NCBI GenBank assembly: GCA_014529385.2
Contig: CM043960.1
Location: 71,273,410-71,337,409 of the forward strand
DNA from: Adiantum capillus-veneris
Lineage: Eukaryota; Streptophyta; Polypodiopsida; Polypodiales; Pteridaceae
Direction: 5' to 3'
Length of the DNA: 64,000 nucleotides
A program made the translations under genes and the position numbers. This document shows, piece after piece, positions 9,672-20,079 of this stretch (positions are counted from its first letter, which is position 1; each line of letters opens with the position of its first letter). Under the pieces are notes generated by a model. It saw only the letters and a program-made list of their open reading frames with translations. It was not told the origin of the DNA and ran no database searches.

Positions 9672-10062
9672 TGTTAGTGCCTGATGTGTCAGGGCATTTA
9701 TCTTTTTGGACTTTTAACTAAGGTCTTAGCTTTAAACCTTAGGAGCATGTTTACACAAGGTCTTTATGCCTAGGTAGTTGGGAATATCCAAATGGTTACA
9801 TGGCGAGTAGCAATTTTCGGATATAACCACCCGATAGTTTGCAGTTTGCAGTCTTCCTGCAGCCGTACTGCTGTTTTGGGCCTGTAGTTGGATGTTGATG
9901 ATGAACACAGGGTAGAGCAATACTTTCTCTTGCTTAGCCATGGTCTCTTGTGTTCACACAGTCTACAGTTTTCATGGTGTAATGTACAGTCTCCTGCCTC
10001 ATTTTTCTCTACACTGCATCATTCTTGTATTGATTACCTATTAGGGTTGTGAACCCCTAACA
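9672..10062. repeat. LTR-like repeat, right copy of the outer pair
   Basis: 391 bp with inverted ends TGTTAG...CTAACA. From 9722 on it matches 481-821. No matching target duplication was found: flanks are CCAGG on the left and CTCCC on the right. It could be a 3' LTR of a 9.5 kb element or a solo LTR beside an unrelated relic. Confidence 0.6.
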
Positions 10063-11110
10063 CTCCCATCGTCAGCTTTTCATCTTCTGTAGGGAAAGAC
10101 TATTGACAAGCTTTGCTTCTCAATATGGTATCCAAACACCACATTCTTAGCAACTACAGAGCACTTGATTCTATCTCCCTGGTGGTTGACCACCTTAGTC
10201 TCCCATCCAACTGCAAGGAATCCGTTCATCGCACGTCCCCCTTTGCAAATCCACATTGTTGGTGTCATGTGGACACTATGCAGTCGAAAGATAAACACAA
10301 ACACATAAAGAAACATAAATCATGTTATCGTGGCTTTGTGGGAACCATAGGTGCACTTCATTGCTGCTTGCACATCCTCCTCGATTCTCTTTTTGGTTGT
10401 TGTGATCAAGGCACTTTCTGGCTTAGGCTATTTCAAACTTTGCAAGGTTGGTGAGTAAACTGGAGAAAGATTACCATACCCATTTCACCTAACGTGACAT
10501 AAGTATGGTTATAAAAGAAAATGTCCCGTGAGGCAAGCTCAGAGGATGGACAACCAGCATATAGCAACTTGCCAAGGTGAGCGTGGATGGTGTCAAAAGT
10601 TCTTGTGAAGGACTCTATTGGCTCCTACTCTACAAAATCGGATGAAAGAACATCTGCAAACATGAACAAGCAATGAAAATCTTACAATCATCAAAAGCAA
10701 CATACATGGTAGAAATACAAAATAGACAATCTAGAAACATGATAGAGGAGTAAAATTACAGTTTGCAGAAAACCTCGATGGAGCCATTGCTTTCTCTAGC
10801 TTCAATTGTGAAGCAACATACACATGCTACACCTCACAAGACTCTTGCCATCTTGTGTTTGCTTGAACTCCATGATTCTTCCCTTGCAATGGTATGCTTG
10901 AGAAGCCATGTGTCTCCTTGAGACCTTGTGTACACCTCTTGAGCTGGACTGCATTGTCACCCACATCATTCGCTTGAACTCCATCCTCACCCAACATCCA
11001 CTGTCGTCTTGTACATTGATACATGAAATGCATTCAATGACACTCCTAGGTCGTCGAGTACATGATGATGCCATGGTGAATAGTAGCACAACATGCAGAC
11101 AAACACTTCT
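10063..11110 (-). pseudogene. Exon-like remnants of an unrecognised host gene
   Basis: Read on the minus strand, several stretches look like protein exons separated by GT...AG intervals. They are about 11060-10760 (ending ARESNGSIEVFCKL), about 10655-10480 (FTRTFDTIHAHLGKLLYAGC, then SSELASRDIFF) and about 10430-10320 (LITTTKKRIEEDVQAAMKCT). A fourth stretch, about 10290-10100, reads NGFLAVGWETKVVNHQGDRI. The second stretch contains one in-frame stop shortly after its AG acceptor, and the others are short. The residue mix is that of an ordinary soluble protein and unlike gag or pol. I do not recognise the family. It may be a dead gene copy or a captured gene fragment. Confidence 0.35.
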
Positions 11111-11776
11111 GATTAATTAGTGCACATCCATGTTGTCAGATGTATAAAGAGCAAGATTTCTGATGGTACACAAAGATGGTTGATGCCACTTACTGCTATA
11201 CTGCTCCACTTACTTTTTGGCTTAATGGGGAAGATAATGTTGCAAAGCTTGAGAGGAAAGTAGATCCTCTTTAGAGAGCTTAATGGAGAAGGAGCAGGAA
11301 ACCTATTGAAAAAAGAAAAAGGGATGATCTAGCAGAAGGATATGTTGTAGATCTTCAGCTTTAGATAGATGTGTTTAGTAAGGCTCATGGAGAAAAAGAG
11401 AACTTCAGTTTGAAGAGAATATAGCAAACTTGAGGAGAATGCAGTAGAATTGAGGAGGGAAAGGAGGTTCATTAAACTTCTGCTACAGAGCTTTTGGCAT
11501 AAAAAGTGAAATGAAGGAAAGAGAAGTAACTTGCAAGGTAAAGTGAAGAGAAGCAACTCGCAAGGTAAAGTGAAGAGAAGTGAGAGATGGTACAGTAAAG
11601 AGAGGGAGGGAATGATCATCACGTTTTTGGAGGGACCCCCTTTTAGGAAAGGGGGAAGAGAAACTGGAAGCCACTAGAGAGAGAAAGGATTGGTTTTTAC
11701 CCAACTAGTTAGAGAAAAATTTAGTTTTTTGAATTTATAATTTTCTCTTTATATTTTATAAAAGAGTACAAGTTTG
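11111..11776. other. No gene seen; A/G-rich spacer
   Basis: The spacer is purine-rich on the plus strand from about 11230 to 11690, with no coding match. A 27-bp unit GAGAAGTAACTTGCAAGGTA... is duplicated head to tail at 11521-11574. Confidence 0.6.
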
Positions 11777-13290
11777 ACCACTTACTTTTAGACCCTGCCC
11801 TACCCACCGTTTCAGTCTACATCACATCCACCCATTTGCCCCTTTCATAATCTCCTTTTTAATCCCATGGCAAATAAAGAGGCCCCCTTAGACCCCATTC
11901 CCTTCCTAATGGGGGGTTGGTTCAGGAGAGAGCTACCTCGTATGAGATCAATGCAATGATCTTTCAGACGTTCTGGAGGTAGAATATCCGGAAGAGTGTC
12001 CGTGAAACAATCCTTATACTTTTCAATAAATTGAAAACATTTAATTTTCAAACTAGAGAGAATCTCCTCGTTAGTTATATCCATTTTTCGTGCAAAAATC
12101 AAGTAAGCAAAAACATACTTTCTTATTTCCTTTTCAAAGGAGATATGGCTTACAATAGGGAATAGCGAATCCTTTGTATCATTAAAAATTTTAATGTTCT
12201 TGCCCTCAATCTAAAAAACTAGGGTCTTTTCCACATAATCTTGGACCGGTTGTATATGGTAGTGCCACGGCATATCCAAGTTGATATCGCATCCCTTGAT
12301 GGGTGTCATAAAAAATGATTGACGGTCCTTGTACTCATCAATCCAAGGATTGAGTTGTCCTTGCACAAGAATTGCATTGGTAGTCAACCCCTCTAATACC
12401 GTTCCGAAAGTGATCGGAATTCCAAGCGGAGCTGGTGTGAGGTCTAGCGTTTTGCAATTTCCAATGAGATAAAGTTGTATGTTGATCTAAAGTCGTAGAC
12501 GATCAATACCCGCCGTTGGTTATTCACAGATCCCCACCTTTAAGGAGTTGTCGCTTCTCTTTTTCAGTTTCCGTATTTTCGTGCACATTAGAAATAAAAT
12601 TTGAGCTTAGTGAAGCGGGTTCCTTCCTCAATTGTTTCTTGTTCGAAGATGCTTGTTCCTGCCATTGTTGCCGAAAAGGGAAGTCGATCTTCATGTGTTC
12701 TTTCTCACTATAGTAGAAACACCTTCCTTGCTTTTTGAAGGTTTGTACTAGGTTTGGCGTAAGATACTTGAGCCGTTTGCCGGTATTGTCTGGTTTCGTA
12801 GGCTGATCCGGGCCCTCAAGGAGACGCTTTTTACCTTGCTCGCCATAGTCTTCATAAACCGCTCTTTGCCTTACACGATATGTGCTATGTTTCGTATGTT
12901 TGGGGGTACCAGTAGAATGTAGATCCTTGGCAATGATTGCTGATTTCATCATTCCTTGAAGGGTATCATGAGGATACGTCTTTATGCTTTTTGGAAGCGG
13001 TGATTGAAGGCCTGCTTCGAATTTTTGCATCTTCTCCTTGTCGAAAATCTTCATGAAAGGCGTAACTTTCAGAAGAACCGACCCATACTTGTCAACATAG
13101 ACTATGACTTTCTCATGCTCCTTCTAGGCGAGCCAGTCTCATTCTTTTCAAATGTCCTTCTCGAAGTCAGCGGAAGTGCCCCTTTTGGGTATTTCTTTAT
13201 TATTATGCTTCAACAAGTACAATGCTCGAGGGTCCTCTCTCTTCGCAGTGCTCTCAAGCAAGTTTGCTGGCAGAGGAGGCCCTAGTGCAC
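11777..13290 (-). mobile_element. Ty3/gypsy relic, gag to start of RT
   Basis: On the minus strand the order is gag C-terminal part (about 13110-12520, with a decayed zinc-knuckle-like stretch near 12720-12670), a protease/linker region (about 12500-12110), and the segment just upstream of the reverse transcriptase core. That segment has the family pattern LPPERLKDHCIDLIRGSS near 12000-11920. LTRs, integrase and most of RT are absent here. It is broken in several places and truncated at both ends, an old fossil. Confidence 0.75.
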
Positions 13291-14758
13291 TTTTAAAGGC
13301 CCTTCGCTAAAAGCAGTTACATGAAAAGCACTGGTTCTAAAAGCGTATGAGTCCCAAAAGCTAGCGCCTAACGGTTGTCCATACGCGTTGTCACATCAGC
13401 ACCTTGTGAGCGTAAATTGTGGCGCGATTTTGAGAAGTCCGTACGGCTTGTCAAGTTATTAGTCTTTTACACAAGTTGGCCGCAACTTTTATTAAAAAAG
13501 CTGCAACTTTCAATTACAAAAGTTCTAGGCCCTTGCATAAGTTGGGCGGGTTAGTTTTTTTTGTTTATATCTAACCTCTTTGGGCCCCCTCGATAGGAAC
13601 CTGCAAGTTGGTAAAACTTCTTCTGCGTCTTTTGCTAGGGATTTGGCCATGCCACATCATCACTTTGCGACGAGACCAAGCACTCTTGCTGAATTTTTCT
13701 TAAGAAGAGGAAGGAAAAGAGCTTCTTTTGAATTGCAACTGCATTGCAATTTGATCTTTCTCAAAGAGCTTCATGCAAGCAGCAATATCTGGTACATTGA
13801 GCGGACTTACAAGTGCAAGGGTGGAGCTTACTAGCACGATTGGCAGCCTCAGGTTCTGCGACGATGACCAACCCCTTCTCCATGTACTGACGAAGGGAGC
13901 TTAGCTCAAGGCTGCAGTGACTGCAATTTTATATGAGGAGCGTATACACTAAAATGCTGGCAAGTTTGTGGGTGGAAGAGAAGCTTAGTGGACCAAGCTA
14001 CGCAAGGACGATGATGGGGTGAGGTAGAAAAGCGCAGGAAAGGAATGAAACGGCTTAGAAAATTCAACCTCCTAGTAGCTTTAGTTTGCAACTCGCATCC
14101 CCCTCCACTCTAGTTTGGGATGACACCGCCTTCCAAGACCAAAAGACTTTGCCGCATTCTCAGCACGAGCATCCATGCTTAGCTAGACCATGCTCTTGGG
14201 CACCATGTAAAGAAGGAGATGGGGAGGGTGACCGCTAACCTCCCAATTTCTGAGGGGGGCTGGTTGAGCTTTCCTTTTTGCTGGTTACACTAATTGCACC
14301 CTCTCGATCTCTCCATAAGCGGCAGCGGCTGGTGGGCCTTGGATTATCATTATCATCATCATCATCATCATAATCGTTGTCGACATTGTTAATCAGCTCC
14401 CGCTGATCCTAATCTTTCTTGGTAAAGCAAGGCTTCTGTGCTTGAGAGCCGATGTCTTTCTCAATTGCCCCTGCACTTATTGCTCCTTCAGAGTGACCTC
14501 TGTTCTACCACATTATAAATGGGTGTGCATTCTCCAGTGCCGTGGTAGCCGCTGATCATCAAGCCTAACTTCTTCCCTTCAAGTCATCTAACCAAAGACT
14601 CTTTTGAGTTAATCCTCCTCTTAATCATACCTCCACTAGTATTAGAGTTTAAAGGAGGGGAGCCACTGACCATGCAATTAACTTTAGTGAATATGCATTT
14701 AACTTCAGTGAATTGATATTCAGATGTTGAATTCACCATTGGAGATGAGGATCTACTC
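13291..14758. other. No gene seen
   Basis: Mixed-composition DNA without a recognisable protein, RNA gene or LTR. A short ATC/TCA trinucleotide run lies at 14347-14372. Open frames such as 13580-13834 have no coding features. Confidence 0.5.
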
Positions 14759-14919
14759 CATAGTAACAGGGAATGGTCGTTTTCAGGTCTCCGTTCCCCG
14801 TTCCCATTCCAAGTTCCCGTTCCGAATCCCCGTTCCGTGTTTCAAACGTGAGTACCCGTAACAGGGAATGGCATTTTGTTTCGCGTTCGCGTTCCGCGTT
14901 CCCGTTCCTGGTAACTATG
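14759..14919. mobile_element. hAT-like miniature element (MITE), 161 bp
   Basis: The ends form an inverted repeat, CATAGTAACAGGGAATGG on the left and CATAGTTACCAGGAACGG reading inward from the right (14 of 18 identical). An identical 8-bp sequence ATCTACTC flanks both sides (14751-14758 and 14920-14927). An 8-bp duplication is characteristic of hAT transposase. The interior is a degenerate CGTTCC/CCCGTTC repeat, and GTAACAGGGAATGG occurs both at the left end and internally (14858-14871). There is no coding capacity. Confidence 0.75.
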
Positions 14920-14927
14920 ATCTACTC

Positions 14928-15244
14928 ATAGATGAGTTAAAATGTGTATGTGCCAGCTTTGTATTAATCACCGATGACATATGGTCGGCATCAAAACCAC
15001 TATGCACTCTCATGTGGCTGCCAAGTGCACGGTCTGAAGGGAATTCTCATCTTAATGTCCCTCTTGACAAAGGGTTTCACCAGAAGTAAGTGAACAACTT
15101 GAGCCATATTAACAACTAAATCTGCAAGTGTTAAGAGCTATGAGGATCTTCACAACTTGTATGTATATCCATACCAGAAGATTTAGAAATTTTCTCGTAT
15201 AATAAGAAAACAAAGTCTTTTTACATGTTTTTCATACAATGCAT
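14928..15244. other. No gene seen
   Basis: AT-rich spacer between two small inverted-repeat elements. The frame at 14868-15089 overlaps the miniature element and is not credible. Confidence 0.5.
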
Positions 15245-15355
15245 AACATCACGAGCTTCTGTTCGAGAGGCACCGCATACCTAGCTAGGTACAATTGGGG
15301 GCAGGGGACCCCCGGCCCCTTCACCGGGCCGGTCCTCATAGAAGCTCATGATGTT
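15245..15355. repeat. Small foldback element with GC-rich centre
   Basis: AACATCACGAGCTTCT (15245-15260) and its inverted partner AGAAGCTCATGATGTT (15340-15355) match in 15 of 16 positions. The centre holds the palindrome TACCTAGCTAGGTA and a very GC-rich stretch (about 15297-15332) in otherwise AT-rich DNA. No target duplication was found, so I call it a foldback or MITE relic only. Confidence 0.55.
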
Positions 15356-15649
15356 CAGGTAAGTTACAATGTAGGAATATTGTGAGAATTTGTCCAAAAC
15401 TTCTTGTCATATATATATCGATCTTGATATGAGAGACCCTTCATTTGAGTTGCGCAAGCTGCTGCACCTGTAAAGGGCACACACGACCTGCCTGCCTTGT
15501 GCCTGTGAAAATCTGTTGTAGAACCCCCACAAGCTCACGGCCCCTCGGCTCACGGCTGGAGCTGCCCGCTGCTGGAAACGGCACGTAGCAAGGCGATCAT
15601 CTTGCTTGCAAAGTACGATACTGCAAAAGTAAAAATTGATCTCTTTTTT
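15356..15649. other. No gene seen
   Basis: Unremarkable spacer, moderately GC-rich at 15450-15600. It abuts the A-rich 3' end proposed for the LINE. Confidence 0.5.
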
Positions 15650-16839
15650 TCTTTTCCTTTTTTGGGGTGGAACTTTTTTCTCTCTATTTACATTTTGTTA
15701 CATTTGTTACATCTTACATAAGAATGATATACACCAGCGTTTTAGTCTGCTTGTGCTCAGACATAGCCAGACAGTCTTCAATCATTTTGGCTTTTATCAT
15801 GGTCCAAGGTGATGTGAAGCTCTGAAATGTGGTAGAATCAAACGTAGCAGAATTTCAGGCATTCCACAAAAAAGAAAGCATCCACACTCTCATTGAGAGA
15901 ATACATAAGTCTATCCCTTCATTAAAGGTTTTAATTACACCAAAAGTCAAGCTGTATTTACTGATTTTTACATTTCATTGCATCATACAAGTGTTATACA
16001 AGCATAACCACCATGAATGCACTATAGGACACTTTTAAAATACATGTTTAATAGTTCCAGCTGGCCACATCTAGGGCATTTTCCCTCAAACATTTTCTTC
16101 CTAGCTAGCAGTTCCCCAATGGGGAGAGCTCATGTGAGGATTATCTACATAAATACTTGATGCTTGAAATTCATTCGTGAACCCCATAGATCTTATAACT
16201 TCTGAATCCACCAACTCTGGTTGTACTGAGCTTGCCATATTCTGTTGCATCTGTCGTGTATCTGAGTTCTAGGGATTAAATGCAAGAAGAACACTTTTGT
16301 AGACGAAGATCACCAGTTGGTTGAAGTGTCTGGCAACACCCAATCTTTGAATCTGTGATTTACACCTTGATTGCATGGAACATTGAGATTGAATCCATGA
16401 GCACAAAACTGTCCCCATGCAATTATGCGTCCATGTCCAAGCCTGAATCTTCTCCTGGAAACCAAAAAAGAAACAAGATTGCCCTTAGAGTCAGCTACCT
16501 AATTGATTGAATTTAACCCCCTCTAAAGAGGGTTAAGGGTTTTTTTCCCCAAAAACAGAGCAGGGGGCTTTTTAAATACAAAACTCCAAAAGCAAGATTC
16601 TATTCCTAATGAGTTGCCAGTATATCTAGCTCTTCCCATCCAGATCAACAAAGAAAACATATATATCCAAGATTGCACAAGCATATTAGCAGAGTTACCA
16701 CACAATTTTACAGGAGCAGCTGAGAACAACTTATCCCAGGCTGGCAGGTCCCACTCACCACAAAAATACACTACTGATTTATCAATGAGAAACCACATGA
16801 TGCATTCCAACAGCCAGTGAATACAACCCAAGATAAGAC

Positions 16840-17767
16840 ATGCATTTTCCTATATTTACATTTTTTGCCTGCAGGAATGTTATAGTGTCATCAGCAAAGC
16901 CAGGGCCAGTACATGTTCAGATCCTACCTTCAGTCCTTTGAGGTTTCCATTTTCAGCCTGAGCATACAGAAAGCAAAACAAAGGGTGGGCAGAAACAGCA
17001 AATAGAAGAGGGAAGCCTTGCCTAGCAGATCTTCCGACTTTAATGGAATGTGAGACTTTCCCATTTACTATGACCCTAGAGGTAGCCCCTAGTCCCAACA
17101 GTTGAATACAGTTAGAGATTCTATGGACAAAGCCCATTTTCCTCATCGCTCTAACAATGAAATCCCAAATTACTGAGTCAAACGCTTTGGCAAAGTCTAG
17201 CTGGAGCAACACCACCTTTTGATTGCAGTTAGGAGCAGCTTCTACCCCAGCATGACTGTGAGAATGTTATCGAGTATAGATCTTCCCCCTATGAATCCTG
17301 ACTGAGCCTTGTGTATGTGTTTCTGTAAGAAAGGGGAACTCTGATTTAGCCTTAGCCAACAGCTTGTAAAGAATTCCCATCATGGTTATAGGTCTCCATT
17401 CAGAGAGAGAAGATGGAAAAGTCTGTTTGGGCAACAATTTGATGATACCTTCTTTTAGTAGTGGGTCCATGTGTTGAGTTAGCCAGATATGATTTATTGT
17501 TGCTGTAATCAAATCCTTCAGAATATCCCAATATGCCACCAAGAATTCCTTTGTTAGACCACATTTACCAGGAGTTTTGTCATTAGCCAATTTCATCACA
17601 GCAAAGTGTAGCTCTTCCTTATCAAATTGTTGTTCCATTCTTTCGGCATTGCTTTCCTCAACACATGGATCAACTACTGATAGTAGGATATCAACAGCTT
17701 TTTGGCTCTCCTGTGACTTACCCACTTCCCTATTCAAAATTCCCGTCAAAGTATTACTTACATTCAT
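16840..17767 (-). pseudogene. LINE ORF2 reverse transcriptase domain, frameshifted
   Basis: Two open stretches (17767-17267 and 17215-16880) carry RT blocks 0-5: KLANDKTPGKCGLTKEF, IIKLLPKQ, WRPITMMGILYKLLAKA, LDFAKAFDSV and (R)QGFPLLF. The catalytic FADDT follows at about 16895-16880 in a different frame. Gly replaces Pro-Asp in the usual GPDG motif (GKCG), and a gap between the two stretches removes the fingers segment. It is an enzyme for target-primed reverse transcription in its living relatives; here it is dead. Confidence 0.8.
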
Positions 17768-18311
17768 CCATGATCTGACCAGGCTATGTAATTAATGTAC
17801 CATCCTCGTTCACTATCTTAGCCATACATTCTCTTGAGTGTTTTGCTCTAAGTCTGCTAAAAAAGAATGTGGATCAACACTGCACATCCTTCAGTTCAGC
17901 CTGTCTACATAGAAACCTTGCCCTGGTGGCCATGTTTGACTCAAAATCACTTATGGTTTTTCTTGCATTAGCTAAATTCCCATTTCTGTTTCTATGATGT
18001 TAGATACATTCCTTGATACAATCTGTTTGATGAACTCTAAAGCATTTAACATTCGCTAATGTCTCTGATTTGCCACATGTTTTCCCACATGTCTGATACA
18101 TTGTTGCATTTGATCAATTAAAAAAAGCCATGCATGAACATGGTTAGTGTTATCCCATCTTTCATAAACTTGTTGCATCAGTTTATTCATAAACATCTTG
18201 AACAGATGATGTTTCAACAACGGATTATTGATCATAAGAGGACGTTGAAAACCACCTTCTTAAAATCAGATTTATGCACATTAGATAACGACAAGACAAG
18301 AGAGAAGTGGT

Positions 18312-18953
18312 CTAACATGAACATTGATAATCAACAACCAGGACAGCATCAGCAAGCAACCATTGAGTAGAACAGAAATAGATTCTATTTAGTCTGGACC
18401 ATGATGACACATGTGAAAGTGAAAGAAAAGTAAATCCCTGATTTTGGTGTGTGGTTGCTAACCAAGCATCTTGTAGATTCCCTGCAATCACCATTCTCTC
18501 CCATGAATTGTTCTCAAATTTGGTGATAACAGAACCAGTAGAGGTGGTGTCTTTCCCTGCACAAACCATGTTAAAGTCCCCAGCCAGAATGCCATGGCAA
18601 AGCTGCAGCCCTGCTATCCATTTCCATAACTCAACCCTTAATCTTGGGTTGTTGTCAGCATACACATTAATTATCAACAACTTACCCCATTGAGTGGTTA
18701 TATGGAAAATTGAACATCGGCCATTCGGGTGATCCATTAGCCAAATGGGATCAAGAGATGCCTTAATGCAAGTAAGCACTCCTGAGTATCGCCCTTTTTT
18801 TCCTCCATAAAAGCATTGCAATCCTCTATAGTGCATAATATGCCCAGCCCTGTCATGTTTTTTATGTTCTTGCACTAAACACACATCTATTTGGTAAGAA
18901 AACATCCACTTGTTAAAAGTGTACAATCTTGATGGGTCATTTAGCCCTTTCAC
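18312..18953 (-). pseudogene. LINE ORF2 endonuclease domain
   Basis: A 213-residue open stretch with the order expected for an APE-like nuclease that nicks target DNA: an N-terminal FNVKGLNDPSR stretch, the QEHKKH glutamate motif, LIINVYADN, and the GDFNMV motif (aspartate/asparagine of the active site) near residue 125. The C-terminal SRLNRIYF motif matches the usual S-R-L-D-R-I-Y pattern with Asn in place of Asp. The His of the last catalytic motif is not evident before the stop. It joins the RT part only through stop-containing sequence, so the protein is not functional. Confidence 0.8.
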
Positions 18954-18995
18954 ATTAAATGTTGCAATCTTCGTGCTGGAGTGCTATGAACCTCA

Positions 18996-18997
<2 letters not shown>

Positions 18998-19073
<76 letters not shown>

Positions 19074-19088
19074 CGCGCCCCCCCCCCC
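18998..19088. repeat. Compound microsatellite (CT)n-(GT)n-(GC)n-C11
   Basis: A (CT) run to 19038, a (TG) run to about 19064, a (GC) run to 19077 and eleven C residues to 19088. The graded change of dinucleotides suggests successive slippage and substitution. Confidence 0.95.
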
Positions 19089-20079
19089 TACAAAACCATC
19101 CACAATTCTTGTAGCTACGATGTGTGAGATTTACGTGGGTCCCATACCGCAGTCTCTTAGTTGAGGTCGATCGGTGCGCAAAATAATCCATCACCGTCAC
19201 ACACCACAGTCCAATTGAAGGATGATCTGCTCAAAATACGACAAAAATCACCTGCTACACCACTACAATCTTACCTAACCATTTTTTATAGCAAAAATAT
19301 ATGAATTCTGTGCAGAAGTTAGGTTTTCACTTCTACTTATTATTATTATGCTTGTATTTTACATTGGTTTTTTTTTAGTGATTAAAGTTCAGAATCTTCA
19401 TGTAAATTTGATATTACACCCAAATATTCTCTGTACCCTTGTACTTTACATTGAGATTTATTCCTTGTGACTCATTTCTAATGGTACCTGCAATTTCTTC
19501 AACATTGAAAACATTTCTATATGTGATAAAAGTATAAGTCTTTTACATTTTAGCATATTGTCAACATGTTTTTCTATAGAATTATTAATACTTTTAAGGG
19601 AGCACGCAAATTTCTAATTTTTATGCTTTTTTTATCGGCGAGAATTTTCTCCATGCAAAAAGTAAAAGTCCTTATAGATCATGATTTCTTTTACTTTGAA
19701 ATTTTTTACACATATAAAATCTATAACGATAAGATATTAAAAATTTTCATTCAAAAATTTTACACGTAAACCAATGCACGCCACAACAAGTTTAAGAACT
19801 TTTCCCACTTGCAAAAACGAGTCAAAATTTCGAGATTCACACTCAGTGAGTGAGAAAACAACCTTTTCATACGTGCGACCTTGAAAATCTTGAGTGTAAA
19901 AAGCAACTTTTTGAGTGAAAAAATATATATTTCTCACTCTTGGAACAATACTCACGACGCCGCGACTGTTCCAAAACTTAGTGGAAAAGTCAACTTTCAC
20001 TACATTCCAAATATGAAAAGCAACTTTTCCATTGAAAAAAAAACATTTCTCACTCTTGGAACAATATTCATAGCATCGT
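19089..20079. other. AT-rich spacer, no gene seen
   Basis: No coding match. A 55-bp stretch (AAAAGCAACTTTT ... CTCACTCTTGGAACAATA) occurs at about 19899-19953 and again at 20017-20071, a spacing of 118 bp. The second copy ends 8 bp before the LTR that starts the array at 20080. Confidence 0.6.

Larger units (their letters stand above)
15650..18970 (-). mobile_element. L1-type LINE, minus strand, decayed
   Basis: Reading from 18970 down: an APE-type endonuclease (about 18966-18312); a linker (about 18310-17770) with a FRLRAKHSRECMAKIVNEDG-like stretch; reverse transcriptase (about 17770-16840) with KLANDKTPGK, LDFAKAFD and FADDT (about 16895); a thumb/connection region; and the C-terminal zinc knuckle ELLARKKMFEGKCPRCG at 16115-16065. 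An A-rich stretch on the minus strand at about 15665-15640 may be the 3' tail. The reading frame is shifted several times within RT, including just before FADDT, and the linker holds several stops, so it is dead. ORF1 is absent from the 5' side, where a (CT)n array begins 28 bp beyond the endonuclease start, so it is 5'-truncated. No target duplication was identified. Confidence 0.85.

Noticed and set aside
9672-10062. Reading 9672-10062 as a certain 3' LTR
   Set aside because: There is no polypurine tract before it and the flanks do not duplicate, so the call is kept tentative.
13580-13834. 84-residue frame opening MGPLDRNLQVGKTSSASF
   Set aside because: No family resemblance, no splice or promoter context, and surrounded by non-coding DNA.
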